A stretch of 42,839 bases of DNA from an uncultured Methylococcaceae bacterium (GTDB taxonomy: Bacteria; Pseudomonadota; Gammaproteobacteria; Methylococcales; Methylomonadaceae), in the NCBI GenBank assembly GCA_903863905.1, contig CAIPDT010000148.1, forward strand, positions 1 through 42,839. Direction: 5' to 3'. Below, in pieces: positions 10,522 to 19,584 of the stretch. A program made the translations under genes and the position numbers. Positions within the stretch are counted from its first letter, which is position 1; each line of letters begins with the position of its first letter. Under the pieces are notes generated by a model. The model searched no databases and had not been told where the DNA came from. It was given only the letters and a program-made list of their open reading frames with translations.

Positions 10522-12687
10522 ATGCAAAAACAATTAAATCGGTTAACTGCGCTTCATCGTAAGATAGAAAAACAAAAACGATTAAATCTTAATTTAATTG
10601 ATACAGCAACGCCTTACCAAGATTTAATTAATTCATTGCCTATTTTAATGTGGCATATGAATTCTAATAGACAGTTCTTTGGCTTTAATACGGCTTGGCT
10701 GGCGTTTACCGGTCGAGATGTTCTTGAAGAAATAGGGGTTGGATGGTTTGAGAGTATTCATCCTGATGATCAAGATTATTGTGTTCGAAACTTTGAGAAA
10801 CGTTTTGATGATCGCGTTAGTTTTAGGATTGAATATAGGTTAAAACGTTTTGATGGACGGTATTGTTGGTTGGAAACGCAAGCAGTGCCCCAATACTCAG
10901 CCTTGGGTGATTTTATCGGTTATCTTGGTACTTCGACGGATATCAGTCATATCAGAAATTCAAAAGCCGCCTCTGATTTTTATAATGTCTCACATGAAAT
11001 TATTTACTCCACGGATCTTAACGGTATTCTGTTAGATTGCAATGACCGATTTTGCCAAATAACAGGTTATACCCGCGAGCAATCTATTGGGCAACATATT
11101 CGCTTATTAAAGTCAGGCGTACATGATAAACAATTCTATTTAAAGATGTGGCAAAAAATCCAGCTTGAGGGGTATTGGAGCGGAGAATTAATCAATAGAC
11201 ATAAATTAGGTGAGTTTTTTAAAGTCATTACGACCATTAAGGCAGTTCCAGATTTAAAGGGTCAGCCCAAAAGATATTTAGCCGTTGCCAGTGACATATC
11301 CAGTATCAATATTAAACAGAATAAATTAGAACACCTGTCTTATTATGATAATTTAACCCGTTTACCTAATCGTTTACTGTTAATTGATCGATTAACTCAA
11401 GCGATGACTCCGATTAAAAGTAGTTCTGATTTTATAGCCGTTCTTTACATTAACTTAGATAGATTTAAAGAGATTAATGTTCATTATGGTCATGAAGTGG
11501 GTGATAATTTTTTAATTATAATGGGTCAACAACTTAAGAATGCCATCCATGAGCGTGATACCGTCGCGCGTATGGGTGGAGATGAATTTGTGGTATTGCT
11601 CTGTGACCTAGATACAGAACAAAAAATGTTAGATATGATTTCTATCCTAGTAGAAATTTGTAATACACCCATTTATATGAATGGCGTGGCGTTAAAAATT
11701 TCTGCGAGTATAGGTGTAAGCCTCTTTCCCAATGTTTTAGAGGAAGGCGTAATGTCAGCGGTTAGCTTAATTCGTTGCGCGGATCAAGCGATGCATATTG
11801 CTAAACAAAAGGGTAAAAATCAATATCATATTTTTGATCGAACTCAGGATTTATTGATTATTACGCGTAATGAAGCGGTTGAGAAAATTCATAACGCCTT
11901 ATTAAATGATGAGTTAGATTTATATTATCAACCTAAAGTGAATCTCCGAACTGGCGCTATTGTCGGTTTTGAAGCGTTAATTCGTTGGCTTGATCCCACG
12001 CGTGGAGTGTTACCTCCTAGTGAGTTTTTACCTATTATTCAAAATCATCCCCTTTATGTTGAAGTCGGTAACTATGTGATTCATACCGCGTTGTCTGATC
12101 TTAATAAGTGGCAAATGTTAGGATTTAATACAGTGGTGTCGGTTAATGTCGATGCTAAGCAATTAAATCAGCATGATTTTGTTGCGCAATTGAAAATGGC
12201 GCTTGAAGAGTACCCATATTTTAAAGCAGGTAGTTTGGAATTAGAAATATTAGAAACCACCGATCTTTATGATCGAACTGATGCCCGTCAAATTATAGAT
12301 AGTTGCCAAGCCTTAGGTGTCGATTTTGCTTTAGATGATTTTGGTACGGGTTATTCGTCGTTGACGTATTTAAGGCAGTTCCCCGTTAATACCATAAAAA
12401 TTGATCGTAGTTTTATCAGTGAAATGACTAAAAATACTACTGATTTGGCGATTGTTGAAAGTATGGTGAGTTTATCTTTGATTCTTGAGCGAGATGTTAT
12501 TGCTGAAGGTGTTGAAACGGTTGAGCAGGGCGATATGTTGTTAAAGATGGGGTGTGAATTGGCTCAAGGCTATGTGGTAGCCAGACCCATGCCTAGAGAT
12601 AAGATTCAAGAGTGGATCAAGGTTTGGCAATCTGATTGTATAGGCTCATTTACCCACTTAAGTTTCACTGATGTTATAAGTCGATAG
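10522..12687 (+). CDS. PAS-PAS-GGDEF-EAL cyclic-di-GMP signalling protein
   Basis: PAS domains (LPILMWHMNSNRQFFGFN; ILLDCNDRFCQITGYTREQSIGQHIRLLKSG), GGDEF (VARMGGDEFVVLL), EAL (GFEALIRW, DDFGTGYSSLTYLRQFP, IAEGVET). Confidence 0.95.
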   Translation: MQKQLNRLTALHRKIEKQKRLNLNLIDTATPYQDLINSLPILMWHMNSNRQFFGFNTAWLAFTGRDVLEEIGVGWFESIHPDDQDYCVRNFEKRFDDRVSFRIEYRLKRFDGRYCWLETQAVPQYSALGDFIGYLGTSTDISHIRNSKAASDFYNVSHEIIYSTDLNGILLDCNDRFCQITGYTREQSIGQHIRLLKSGVHDKQFYLKMWQKIQLEGYWSGELINRHKLGEFFKVITTIKAVPDLKGQPKRYLAVASDISSINIKQNKLEHLSYYDNLTRLPNRLLLIDRLTQAMTPIKSSSDFIAVLYINLDRFKEINVHYGHEVGDNFLIIMGQQLKNAIHERDTVARMGGDEFVVLLCDLDTEQKMLDMISILVEICNTPIYMNGVALKISASIGVSLFPNVLEEGVMSAVSLIRCADQAMHIAKQKGKNQYHIFDRTQDLLIITRNEAVEKIHNALLNDELDLYYQPKVNLRTGAIVGFEALIRWLDPTRGVLPPSEFLPIIQNHPLYVEVGNYVIHTALSDLNKWQMLGFNTVVSVNVDAKQLNQHDFVAQLKMALEEYPYFKAGSLELEILETTDLYDRTDARQIIDSCQALGVDFALDDFGTGYSSLTYLRQFPVNTIKIDRSFISEMTKNTTDLAIVESMVSLSLILERDVIAEGVETVEQGDMLLKMGCELAQGYVVARPMPRDKIQEWIKVWQSDCIGSFTHLSFTDVISR

Positions 12688-13129
12688 CGTCGATTGGATA
12701 GTGGGTTTTTAAGAATTCAAAGTCTTCAATACAATCAATATCCAGTTCTGCTTCGGGGAGCGGGATTGTTAATACCTGATGACTGAATTGATTTAATAAT
12801 AATTTCGCACTGTCAGCGCCTAAGCTTTGTAAGAGTTTTATTTTACGATGCACAGGGCCCAGTAAACCTATGAACGGAATATTAGTATCAACCAATTGCT
12901 TTAGATAGCGTTGATCGTATTCCATATTATGAGTCATGATGACTAGGGCTTTAAATTGATCCAGCTTAACAGTATCTTGTAAATCTTCAGGGCGACTATA
13001 AAGCAAATGATCGACGCACGGGAAGCGCTCTTTGATCATATGCCCCGGACGATAATCAATGATGGTTATTTCAATAGCATTGTCAGCTATATTGACTAGG
13101 GTGTTTAAGGGCCTAAAATCGTCTTCCAC
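12674..13129 (-). CDS. Short XdhC-like Rossmann-domain protein with a MocA/MobA-like C-terminal tail
   Basis: ITIIDYRPG...ERFPCVDHLL, ALVIMTHNMEYDQRYLKQLV, FIGLLGPVHRK resemble the XdhC Rossmann domain. The tail ELDIDCIEDFEFLK resembles NTP-transferase C-termini. GTG start. Confidence 0.6.
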   Translation of the reverse strand: MEDDFRPLNTLVNIADNAIEITIIDYRPGHMIKERFPCVDHLLYSRPEDLQDTVKLDQFKALVIMTHNMEYDQRYLKQLVDTNIPFIGLLGPVHRKIKLLQSLGADSAKLLLNQFSHQVLTIPLPEAELDIDCIEDFEFLKTHYPIDAIDL

Positions 13130-13199
13130 TGTTAATAATAGTAATCGGTTAGTGCTTTTATTTGAGCCCCCTAATCAGTAAAATGGCGGTTTTTCTTTA

Positions 13200-13841
13200 T
13201 TGGCACCCCTAATGAATAGTTCATCGGTTACTAACTTATTATTACCTTTGTCAGAAGATGAGGTCGATGATCTTGATGATTTTCTTATGTCTGGTACTGC
13301 TTCATTTGAAACGATGTCGATTGATCAACTTGACGGGTATTTAACCGCGATTGTCATTGGGCCGACCCGGTTGGACTTTAATCAATGGTTTTCCGGTGTT
13401 TGGGGGCTTGATGAGGCTCCAGACTTTGATTCACCAGAAGAAGCGCAGCACATTATTGAGCTAATCCTTCGACTGATGAATTCAATTGTCACTGATTTTA
13501 ATGATAATCCTGATGATATCGCCCCGCTTTTTGTCACTTCAACTGATCTCGATGATACCTTTGAATACACGGATGCCCTGCTGTGGACGCAGGGTTTTTT
13601 GCAGGGGTTAGCCTTGTGCAGAAATGATTGGCAGCCTTTTTTTGATGATGCAAAGGGTAATAACGTGTTACGGCCTATCTATCTGCTGGGTTCGGATGAT
13701 GTCACTTTAGAGGAAGAAGCGTTGACAGAAACACCCGCACAAAAGGAAGAATTGGCTCAACACGTTATTGAAAGTCTAGCTTGGATTTATCGATTTTGGC
13801 TCCCGTATAAAAAGATTGTTGCTAATCACGCGTATGAATGA
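13200..13841 (+). CDS. YecA/YgfB (UPF0149) family protein
   Basis: SIDQLDGYLTAIVIGPTRL and overall acidic helical composition; no SEC-C Cys cluster at the C-terminus. Alternative ATG at 13212. Confidence 0.8.
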   Translation: MAPLMNSSSVTNLLLPLSEDEVDDLDDFLMSGTASFETMSIDQLDGYLTAIVIGPTRLDFNQWFSGVWGLDEAPDFDSPEEAQHIIELILRLMNSIVTDFNDNPDDIAPLFVTSTDLDDTFEYTDALLWTQGFLQGLALCRNDWQPFFDDAKGNNVLRPIYLLGSDDVTLEEEALTETPAQKEELAQHVIESLAWIYRFWLPYKKIVANHAYE

Positions 13842-13853
13842 TTGGTGTTGTGT

Positions 13854-14537
13854 TCACTCAGAGTTCTTAGCGTTAACGAGCGGTCGTTTCATAATTTTGT
13901 ATATACAATGGTTACCTGTTTCATTGCTTGCGGTTGCCGCTACTTCATAAGTAAAGCCAAACTGTTGGCAGATTATTTTAGGATCATGTTCAATCCCTAC
14001 AAATTCAGAAAAAGGAATATAAATTCGGGTTTCTGCATTTGAATAAGCACCCACTTGGGTAAAGAAGCGCTCTAATATTTCACGTCCACCGTCTGCATTT
14101 AAACCAAAATCACCATTAGATGGATAATAATTAAAGTTAAAAACGATAATGTCGAAAATGGTTTGAGGGACCGCGTTAAACAAATCACTATGAAGAATAT
14201 TGATAGGGACTAAAGACGGATTCAGTGTTATATTTTTAGTCGCACACGCGACCGCGTCTTTATTAAAATCGACACCGATGACGGTTTGGCAGCCTATTTT
14301 CTTTAATAAACAAGCAAAATAACCGCTACCACAGCCCATGTCTAATCCCATGGCGGCCGGTGCTTGCTGAAGCATGAAATGTCCAAAAAATGAACGGGTG
14401 ATGCCAAAGTCAGAAGGAAATACATTCTTCGCAATGATCAGGTGAATCCCATCTAACTCGGTAGGATAAGGCTGTTTATCCAAATAATAAGATAATTCCT
14501 GTTCTCTTTTTGCAATGCTCATTACTTGTGCTGTCAT
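13854..14537 (-). CDS. Class I SAM-dependent methyltransferase
   Basis: LDMGCGSGYFACLLKK (motif I), VIGVDFNKDAV, FDIIVFNFNYYPS (NPPY-like position). Confidence 0.85.
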   Translation of the reverse strand: MTAQVMSIAKREQELSYYLDKQPYPTELDGIHLIIAKNVFPSDFGITRSFFGHFMLQQAPAAMGLDMGCGSGYFACLLKKIGCQTVIGVDFNKDAVACATKNITLNPSLVPINILHSDLFNAVPQTIFDIIVFNFNYYPSNGDFGLNADGGREILERFFTQVGAYSNAETRIYIPFSEFVGIEHDPKIICQQFGFTYEVAATASNETGNHCIYKIMKRPLVNAKNSE

Positions 14538-14773
14538 AATTTATCTAACCTCTATACTTAAATTTCTAGTGCACTAAGATTGGCATAGAAATTAATAAAG
14601 TCAATGTATTTAGCTTGTTGATTAGATTATTAACGATAGGATTGATTGTTGCCTACTAGGCACAGGCTGTTGATGGGCTGTATACAAATCAACAGACCAA
14701 AGGTATTGCCTCTATTGGTAACCGTCTTTAGTGTTTACATTTTTATAGTAAGCAGAGAGCGTGCCAATTTTTA

Positions 14774-14826
14774 TATTTATTCAGCATCAGTTAAAAATGG
14801 TACCTTTAGCTTATGCTGAATAAATA
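14774..14826. repeat. Inverted repeat with 14-bp perfect arms
   Basis: TATTTATTCAGCAT (14774-14787) / ATGCTGAATAAATA (14813-14826), 25-nt loop. Confidence 0.8.
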
Positions 14827-14895
14827 ATAACGGATCATGCAAAGGTCTTTATTTACACTTCTATATTATAGGGTGGAAATATTAACGCTGAAAAG

Positions 14896-14922
14896 TGGAA
14901 TAAGTGCCCCCAGCTTATTCCA
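14896..14922 (-). terminator. Hairpin just downstream of the RND operon
   Basis: TGGAATAAG (14896-14904) / CTTATTCCA (14914-14922), 9-bp perfect arms, 16 nt past the outer-membrane factor stop. No obvious U-tract. Confidence 0.45.
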
Positions 14923-14937
14923 GCAAGTCGTTAAAGA

Positions 14938-16431
14938 TTATTTCTGCTCAGGCACATTCAGCGGAATCGGTAAAAATTGTGACCACTTTACTTTGCCACC
15001 GGCTTGTTCTTTGGTCGGTAATTCTTTGGTATCCCAACCACCGCCCAAAGCTTTAACCAATAACACGGCGGCGCTGAGGCGTTGACCTTGTAAGTTTACC
15101 GCGGTGATATCATTCGTCAGCGCGGCAGTTTGAGTGACCATCACGTTAAGATAACTCACGGTACCGGCTTCATATTGATTAGTGGTTAGCGTGACTGCTT
15201 CATGGGCGGCATCGGTGGCTTTGTTTTGAATATCAATTTCTTCAGCTAAGATTCTTAAGGCGGCTAAATTATCTTCCACTTGTTGAAAGCTGGTAAGAAT
15301 AGCTTGTCGATACCCGGCTACACTCGCATCATAAGAATCAATGTTGGATTGTAAAACCGCACTGCGGGCGCCCCCATCAAATAAGGGGATGGCTAAAGCC
15401 GCCGGCCCCAAGGCCCAATAGCGTGCGCCTTGGGTAATAACGTTAGAGAGTAAGGTGGCTTGTTGTCCATCCGAAGCGGCTAAGTTTAAATTTGGAAAGT
15501 AAGCCGCTTTAGCTACACCAATGAGCGCATTAGCGGCAGACGCGGCTCTTTCTGCCACGGCAATATCAGGTCTACGCTCTAACAGTGTGGAGGGCACACT
15601 GACGGGAATAGGCGGCACGGGCGTCTCTAAAGTCGCAGGCTTAATCTTTAGCTCACTAGGGGCTTTACCGATTAGCACCGCAATGGCATGTTCCAGTTGG
15701 GCGCGTTGAATGCCTAGGTTAACCGCTTGCGCCCGAGACGATTCTAATTGTAATTCGGCTTGTTTAATATCTGATTTAGCCGCTACGCCTGCTTCATAGC
15801 GATTTTTTATGATTCTCAGGGTTTTTTCGTAGGTGGCTACGGTGTCATTAAACAGTTTTATCTGGGTATCTAGGGTTCTGATTTGAAAATAACTTTGGGC
15901 CAGTGTAGCTTGGTTTGTTAAGCGTAACGCGTGCAAGGTCGCCGCCCTAGATTGAGCCGTTGAAGTATTTGATTCGACTTGTCTTCTGACACCACCAAAC
16001 AGATCAGGTGCCCAAGCCACACTAATGACGCCACCAAACAAAGATTTAACGCCGCTTACGGCCACGCTTTGGCCACTCGCCGCTCGAAACCGGTTAGTGG
16101 TTGCTGTGGCGCCGGCAGTTGGAAAATAAGCCGCAGTGGCTGATTGCACCAAGGACTGCGACATCTTATATTGCGATTCGGCTTGTAAGATGGATTGATT
16201 GGCCGTGTTAACCTGTTCTTCAAGTTGATTGAGTTCAGCATTTTTAAAGATTTCCCACCATTTATCGGGCAGGAATTCTTCAGGGGGTTGCGCCTGTTTC
16301 CAACCTTCTAATTCTTTGAAATTGTCGGGTAGGTTGAGGGTGGGTTTTTTATAATCCGGTCCCACTGTACAAGCAGTCAGTTGGCTGATGAGTAAGGAAC
16401 AGGTAATAGCGGGAATGATACGAAAATTCAT
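14938..16431 (-). CDS. RND efflux outer-membrane lipoprotein, NodT/OprM family
   Basis: Lipobox ISQLTACTVGPDYKKP, LPDKWWEIFKNAELNQLEEQV, LLERRPDIAVAERAASAANALIGVAKAAYFP. Confidence 0.95.
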   Translation of the reverse strand: MNFRIIPAITCSLLISQLTACTVGPDYKKPTLNLPDNFKELEGWKQAQPPEEFLPDKWWEIFKNAELNQLEEQVNTANQSILQAESQYKMSQSLVQSATAAYFPTAGATATTNRFRAASGQSVAVSGVKSLFGGVISVAWAPDLFGGVRRQVESNTSTAQSRAATLHALRLTNQATLAQSYFQIRTLDTQIKLFNDTVATYEKTLRIIKNRYEAGVAAKSDIKQAELQLESSRAQAVNLGIQRAQLEHAIAVLIGKAPSELKIKPATLETPVPPIPVSVPSTLLERRPDIAVAERAASAANALIGVAKAAYFPNLNLAASDGQQATLLSNVITQGARYWALGPAALAIPLFDGGARSAVLQSNIDSYDASVAGYRQAILTSFQQVEDNLAALRILAEEIDIQNKATDAAHEAVTLTTNQYEAGTVSYLNVMVTQTAALTNDITAVNLQGQRLSAAVLLVKALGGGWDTKELPTKEQAGGKVKWSQFLPIPLNVPEQK

Positions 16432-16446
16432 AAAATCTCGGTGTGA

Positions 16447-19400
16447 CTAAACGGGATGTTTAGCCGCTGCGGTAGCGGCGCGGTTAAAAAAACGGTGTTG
16501 GCACCAGAGCCTAAAGCGATCTAAATAAATGTAAACGACCGGCGTGGTGTATAAAGTCAGGAGTTGACTAAAAATCAAACCACCCACAATGGCAATACCT
16601 AAAGGACGACGCAGTTCTGCACCGTAACCGGTGCCCAAAGCCAACGGTAAAGCGCCAAACAACGCGGCCAAGGTGGTCATCATAATAGGTCGAAAGCGCA
16701 GAACACAGGCTTGAAAAATAGCCTCTTTAGGGTCTAAGTCGTGTTCGCGTTCTGCATAGAGGGCAAAATCGATCATCATAATGGCATTCTTTTTAACGAT
16801 ACCGATTAATAAAATAACTCCAATCAAAGCGATAATACTAAACTCGGTATCGCACGCCATTAAAGCTAATAAGGCGCCTACACCGGCAGAGGGTAGGGTG
16901 GATAAAATCGTTAACGGATGAATATAGCTTTCATAGAGAATACCTAAGACTAGATAAATACTGACTAAAGCCGCCAAGATTAAATAAGGCTGATTACGCA
17001 TCGATTCGATAAAGGCTTTGGCTGACCCCTGAAAACTCCCTTGTACTGAAACAGGTACTCCGATATCACGCATGGTTTTTTCGATGAGTTCGGTGGCCGT
17101 TGAGAGTGAAATCCCCGGTTTTAAATTAAAAGACAGGGTCGCTGCTGCAAACTGACCTTGATGATTGACCGAGAGTGGGGTCGTCGTTGGTGCAAAACTG
17201 GCGACAGCCGATAAGGGGACTTGATGTGCCGCGACTTGAGTGCCGTCAGGGGCGCGCGTTGCCGGGATATTAATATATACTTGTTTTAAGGCTTCTGTGC
17301 TTTGCCAATATTCGGGTGCCAATTCCATCACGACCCGATATTGATTTAAAGGGTTATAAATGACCGATACTTGTCGTTGCCCAAAAGAGTCATTGAGCGT
17401 GGTATCAATCATCGATTGTGAAATCCCATAGCGAGAGGCCATCGCTCTATCGACCACTAGGCCAATTTGTTGACCTTTGTCTTGTTGGCTGGTGTTAACG
17501 TCCGTTAATTCGGGTAATTTAGAGAGTGCCGCGATGACTTTCGGCATCCATTCTCTCAGTAGCGCTAAATCATCTGCTTGTAAGGAAAAATCATAAGAAC
17601 CAAACGACGGTCTGCCGCCCACTCGTAATTCTTGTGCTGGAAACATGTGTAAATTAGCACCTGAAATTCGACTGACTTTGTTACGTAATCGCCCCATGAC
17701 TTCTTCAATGGGTTCACGCTCGTTGTGTGGTTTAAGGACCACAAAGATTCTAGCGCTATTGCTACTTGAACCAAAACCGCCACCACCACTAAATCCAGCG
17801 ACATTAACCACGGCTTTATCTTGCATTAACAGTGCCGAAAATTCGGCGAGTTTTTTTTGTACGGAGATAAAGGAAGTGCCTTGGTCCGCTTGTATTTCAC
17901 CCAATAGTCTACCGCCGTCTTGATTAGGAAAAAAGCCTTTATCAATAACGCTGTATAAGTGAATGTTTAAACCAATGGTGCCTAATAAAATAAGCATCAT
18001 GATGCGACTATGACGAAGTGCCCATCTTAGAGACGTTTCATACTGTCTTTGTAACGCATCAAAAGCGAGTCCGATGCCAATATAAATACGACCATGATTA
18101 GGGCTTTCTTTACCTAGCCAGCGGGCGCAGAGCATAGGAGTAACGGTGAGTGAGATTAATAACGAAACTAATACCGCAGCGGAGAGGGTGACGGCAAACT
18201 CTCTAAATATTCGGCCTACCACGCCGCCCATTAATAAAATCGGTAAGAACACAGCAATCAGTGACACGCTCATGGCCATCACAGTAAAGCCCACTTCTTT
18301 TGCACCCAGTAAGGCCGCTTTAAACGGAGGTACCCCTTTTTCGATATGGCGATTCGTGTTTTCTAAAACCACAATAGCATCATCAACCACAAAGCCCGTG
18401 GAGATGGTTAAGGCCATTAGGGTGAGATTATTCAGACTGTAGTTAAAAAAGTATATGACTCCACAAGCACCTATCAGTGAGACCGGCACCGCGATAATCG
18501 GAACTAAGGCGGAGCGAAAGTTCCTTAAAAAGACCAGAACCACTAAGATCACTAAGGCAATGGCAATTAATAAACTGTGTTCCACTTCAGTAATAGAGGA
18601 ACGGATGGTCATCGATCGATCGACCACCACGGATAATTCAACAGAATCTGGCACGGTCGCGCGTAATTCAGGTAATAAAGCGAGCACGGCATCTACAGTT
18701 TGGATGACATTAGCGGTAGGTTGTTTGGTTAAAATGAGCAGTACGGAAGGTTTGCCATTTTTAAGTCCGGTATTACGTAAGTCTTCAACAGAATCCTCGG
18801 CTTTGCCTAAGTCTGCAATCGTGACGGGGGCGCCATTTTTGTAACTGACAATTAAGGGCAAATAATCCGCGGCTTTTTTAGCTTGATCATTCGCTAAAAT
18901 TTGCCAACGCTGCGCACCGTCTTCTATCACGCCTTTAGGCCGATTGACGTTAGTTTGATTAATAGTCGCTCGCACGTCTTCTAGGCCAATACCATATTTA
19001 TTCAAGGCATTAGGGTTGAGATCTATCCGCACGGCAGGCAAAGACGCGCCGCCCAGCTGTACTTGTCCCATACCTGGAATTTGTAAGATTTTCTGCGCTA
19101 AATTGGTTGAGGCAATATCATACAATTGACCCCGGGTTAAATGCTCAGAGGTTAACGCTAAAATTAAGATTGGAGAATCCGCAGGATTAAAGCGTCTATA
19201 ACTGGGGCGAGAAGGCATGTTGGTCGGCAACATAGTCGTGGCGGCATTAATAGCCGCTTGCACGTCTTTACAGGCCCCATTGATGTCTCGATTTAAATCA
19301 AATTGAAGGGTGATTTGAGTGGAGCCGACTGTACTGCTGGAGGTCATTTCAGTAATACCTGCAATACGACCTAAAGCCCTTTCTAAAGGTGTGGCCACCG

Positions 19401-19584
19401 AACTGGACATGGTTTCTGCACTGGCACCCGGTAACTGTGCTTGCACACTGATGGTGGGTAGATCAACCTGAGGTAAAGAAGAGACCGGCAAGTTGATAAA
19501 AGCCAATGACCCCGCTAAAGCAATGGCAATGGTGAGCAGGGTGGTGGCTACCGGTCTATTAATGAATAAAGCCGATAAATTCAT
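16447..19584 (-). CDS. mdtC: RND multidrug efflux permease, MdtC-like
   Basis: 1045 aa: [68 protein letters not shown]. Paired with a second RND permease. Confidence 0.9.
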   Translation of the reverse strand: MNLSALFINRPVATTLLTIAIALAGSLAFINLPVSSLPQVDLPTISVQAQLPGASAETMSSSVATPLERALGRIAGITEMTSSSTVGSTQITLQFDLNRDINGACKDVQAAINAATTMLPTNMPSRPSYRRFNPADSPILILALTSEHLTRGQLYDIASTNLAQKILQIPGMGQVQLGGASLPAVRIDLNPNALNKYGIGLEDVRATINQTNVNRPKGVIEDGAQRWQILANDQAKKAADYLPLIVSYKNGAPVTIADLGKAEDSVEDLRNTGLKNGKPSVLLILTKQPTANVIQTVDAVLALLPELRATVPDSVELSVVVDRSMTIRSSITEVEHSLLIAIALVILVVLVFLRNFRSALVPIIAVPVSLIGACGVIYFFNYSLNNLTLMALTISTGFVVDDAIVVLENTNRHIEKGVPPFKAALLGAKEVGFTVMAMSVSLIAVFLPILLMGGVVGRIFREFAVTLSAAVLVSLLISLTVTPMLCARWLGKESPNHGRIYIGIGLAFDALQRQYETSLRWALRHSRIMMLILLGTIGLNIHLYSVIDKGFFPNQDGGRLLGEIQADQGTSFISVQKKLAEFSALLMQDKAVVNVAGFSGGGGFGSSSNSARIFVVLKPHNEREPIEEVMGRLRNKVSRISGANLHMFPAQELRVGGRPSFGSYDFSLQADDLALLREWMPKVIAALSKLPELTDVNTSQQDKGQQIGLVVDRAMASRYGISQSMIDTTLNDSFGQRQVSVIYNPLNQYRVVMELAPEYWQSTEALKQVYINIPATRAPDGTQVAAHQVPLSAVASFAPTTTPLSVNHQGQFAAATLSFNLKPGISLSTATELIEKTMRDIGVPVSVQGSFQGSAKAFIESMRNQPYLILAALVSIYLVLGILYESYIHPLTILSTLPSAGVGALLALMACDTEFSIIALIGVILLIGIVKKNAIMMIDFALYAEREHDLDPKEAIFQACVLRFRPIMMTTLAALFGALPLALGTGYGAELRRPLGIAIVGGLIFSQLLTLYTTPVVYIYLDRFRLWCQHRFFNRAATAAAKHPV

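Noticed and set aside
13842-14042. Plus-strand ORF after the YecA-family gene
   Set aside because: Overlaps the methyltransferase on the other strand; no RBS or domain support.
14837-15085. 82-aa plus-strand ORF
   Set aside because: Mostly antisense to the 3' end of the outer-membrane factor; no family resemblance.
18146-18844. Two plus-strand ORFs antisense to mdtC-like gene
   Set aside because: Thr/Ser/Ala-rich shadow translations of a conserved RND permease.
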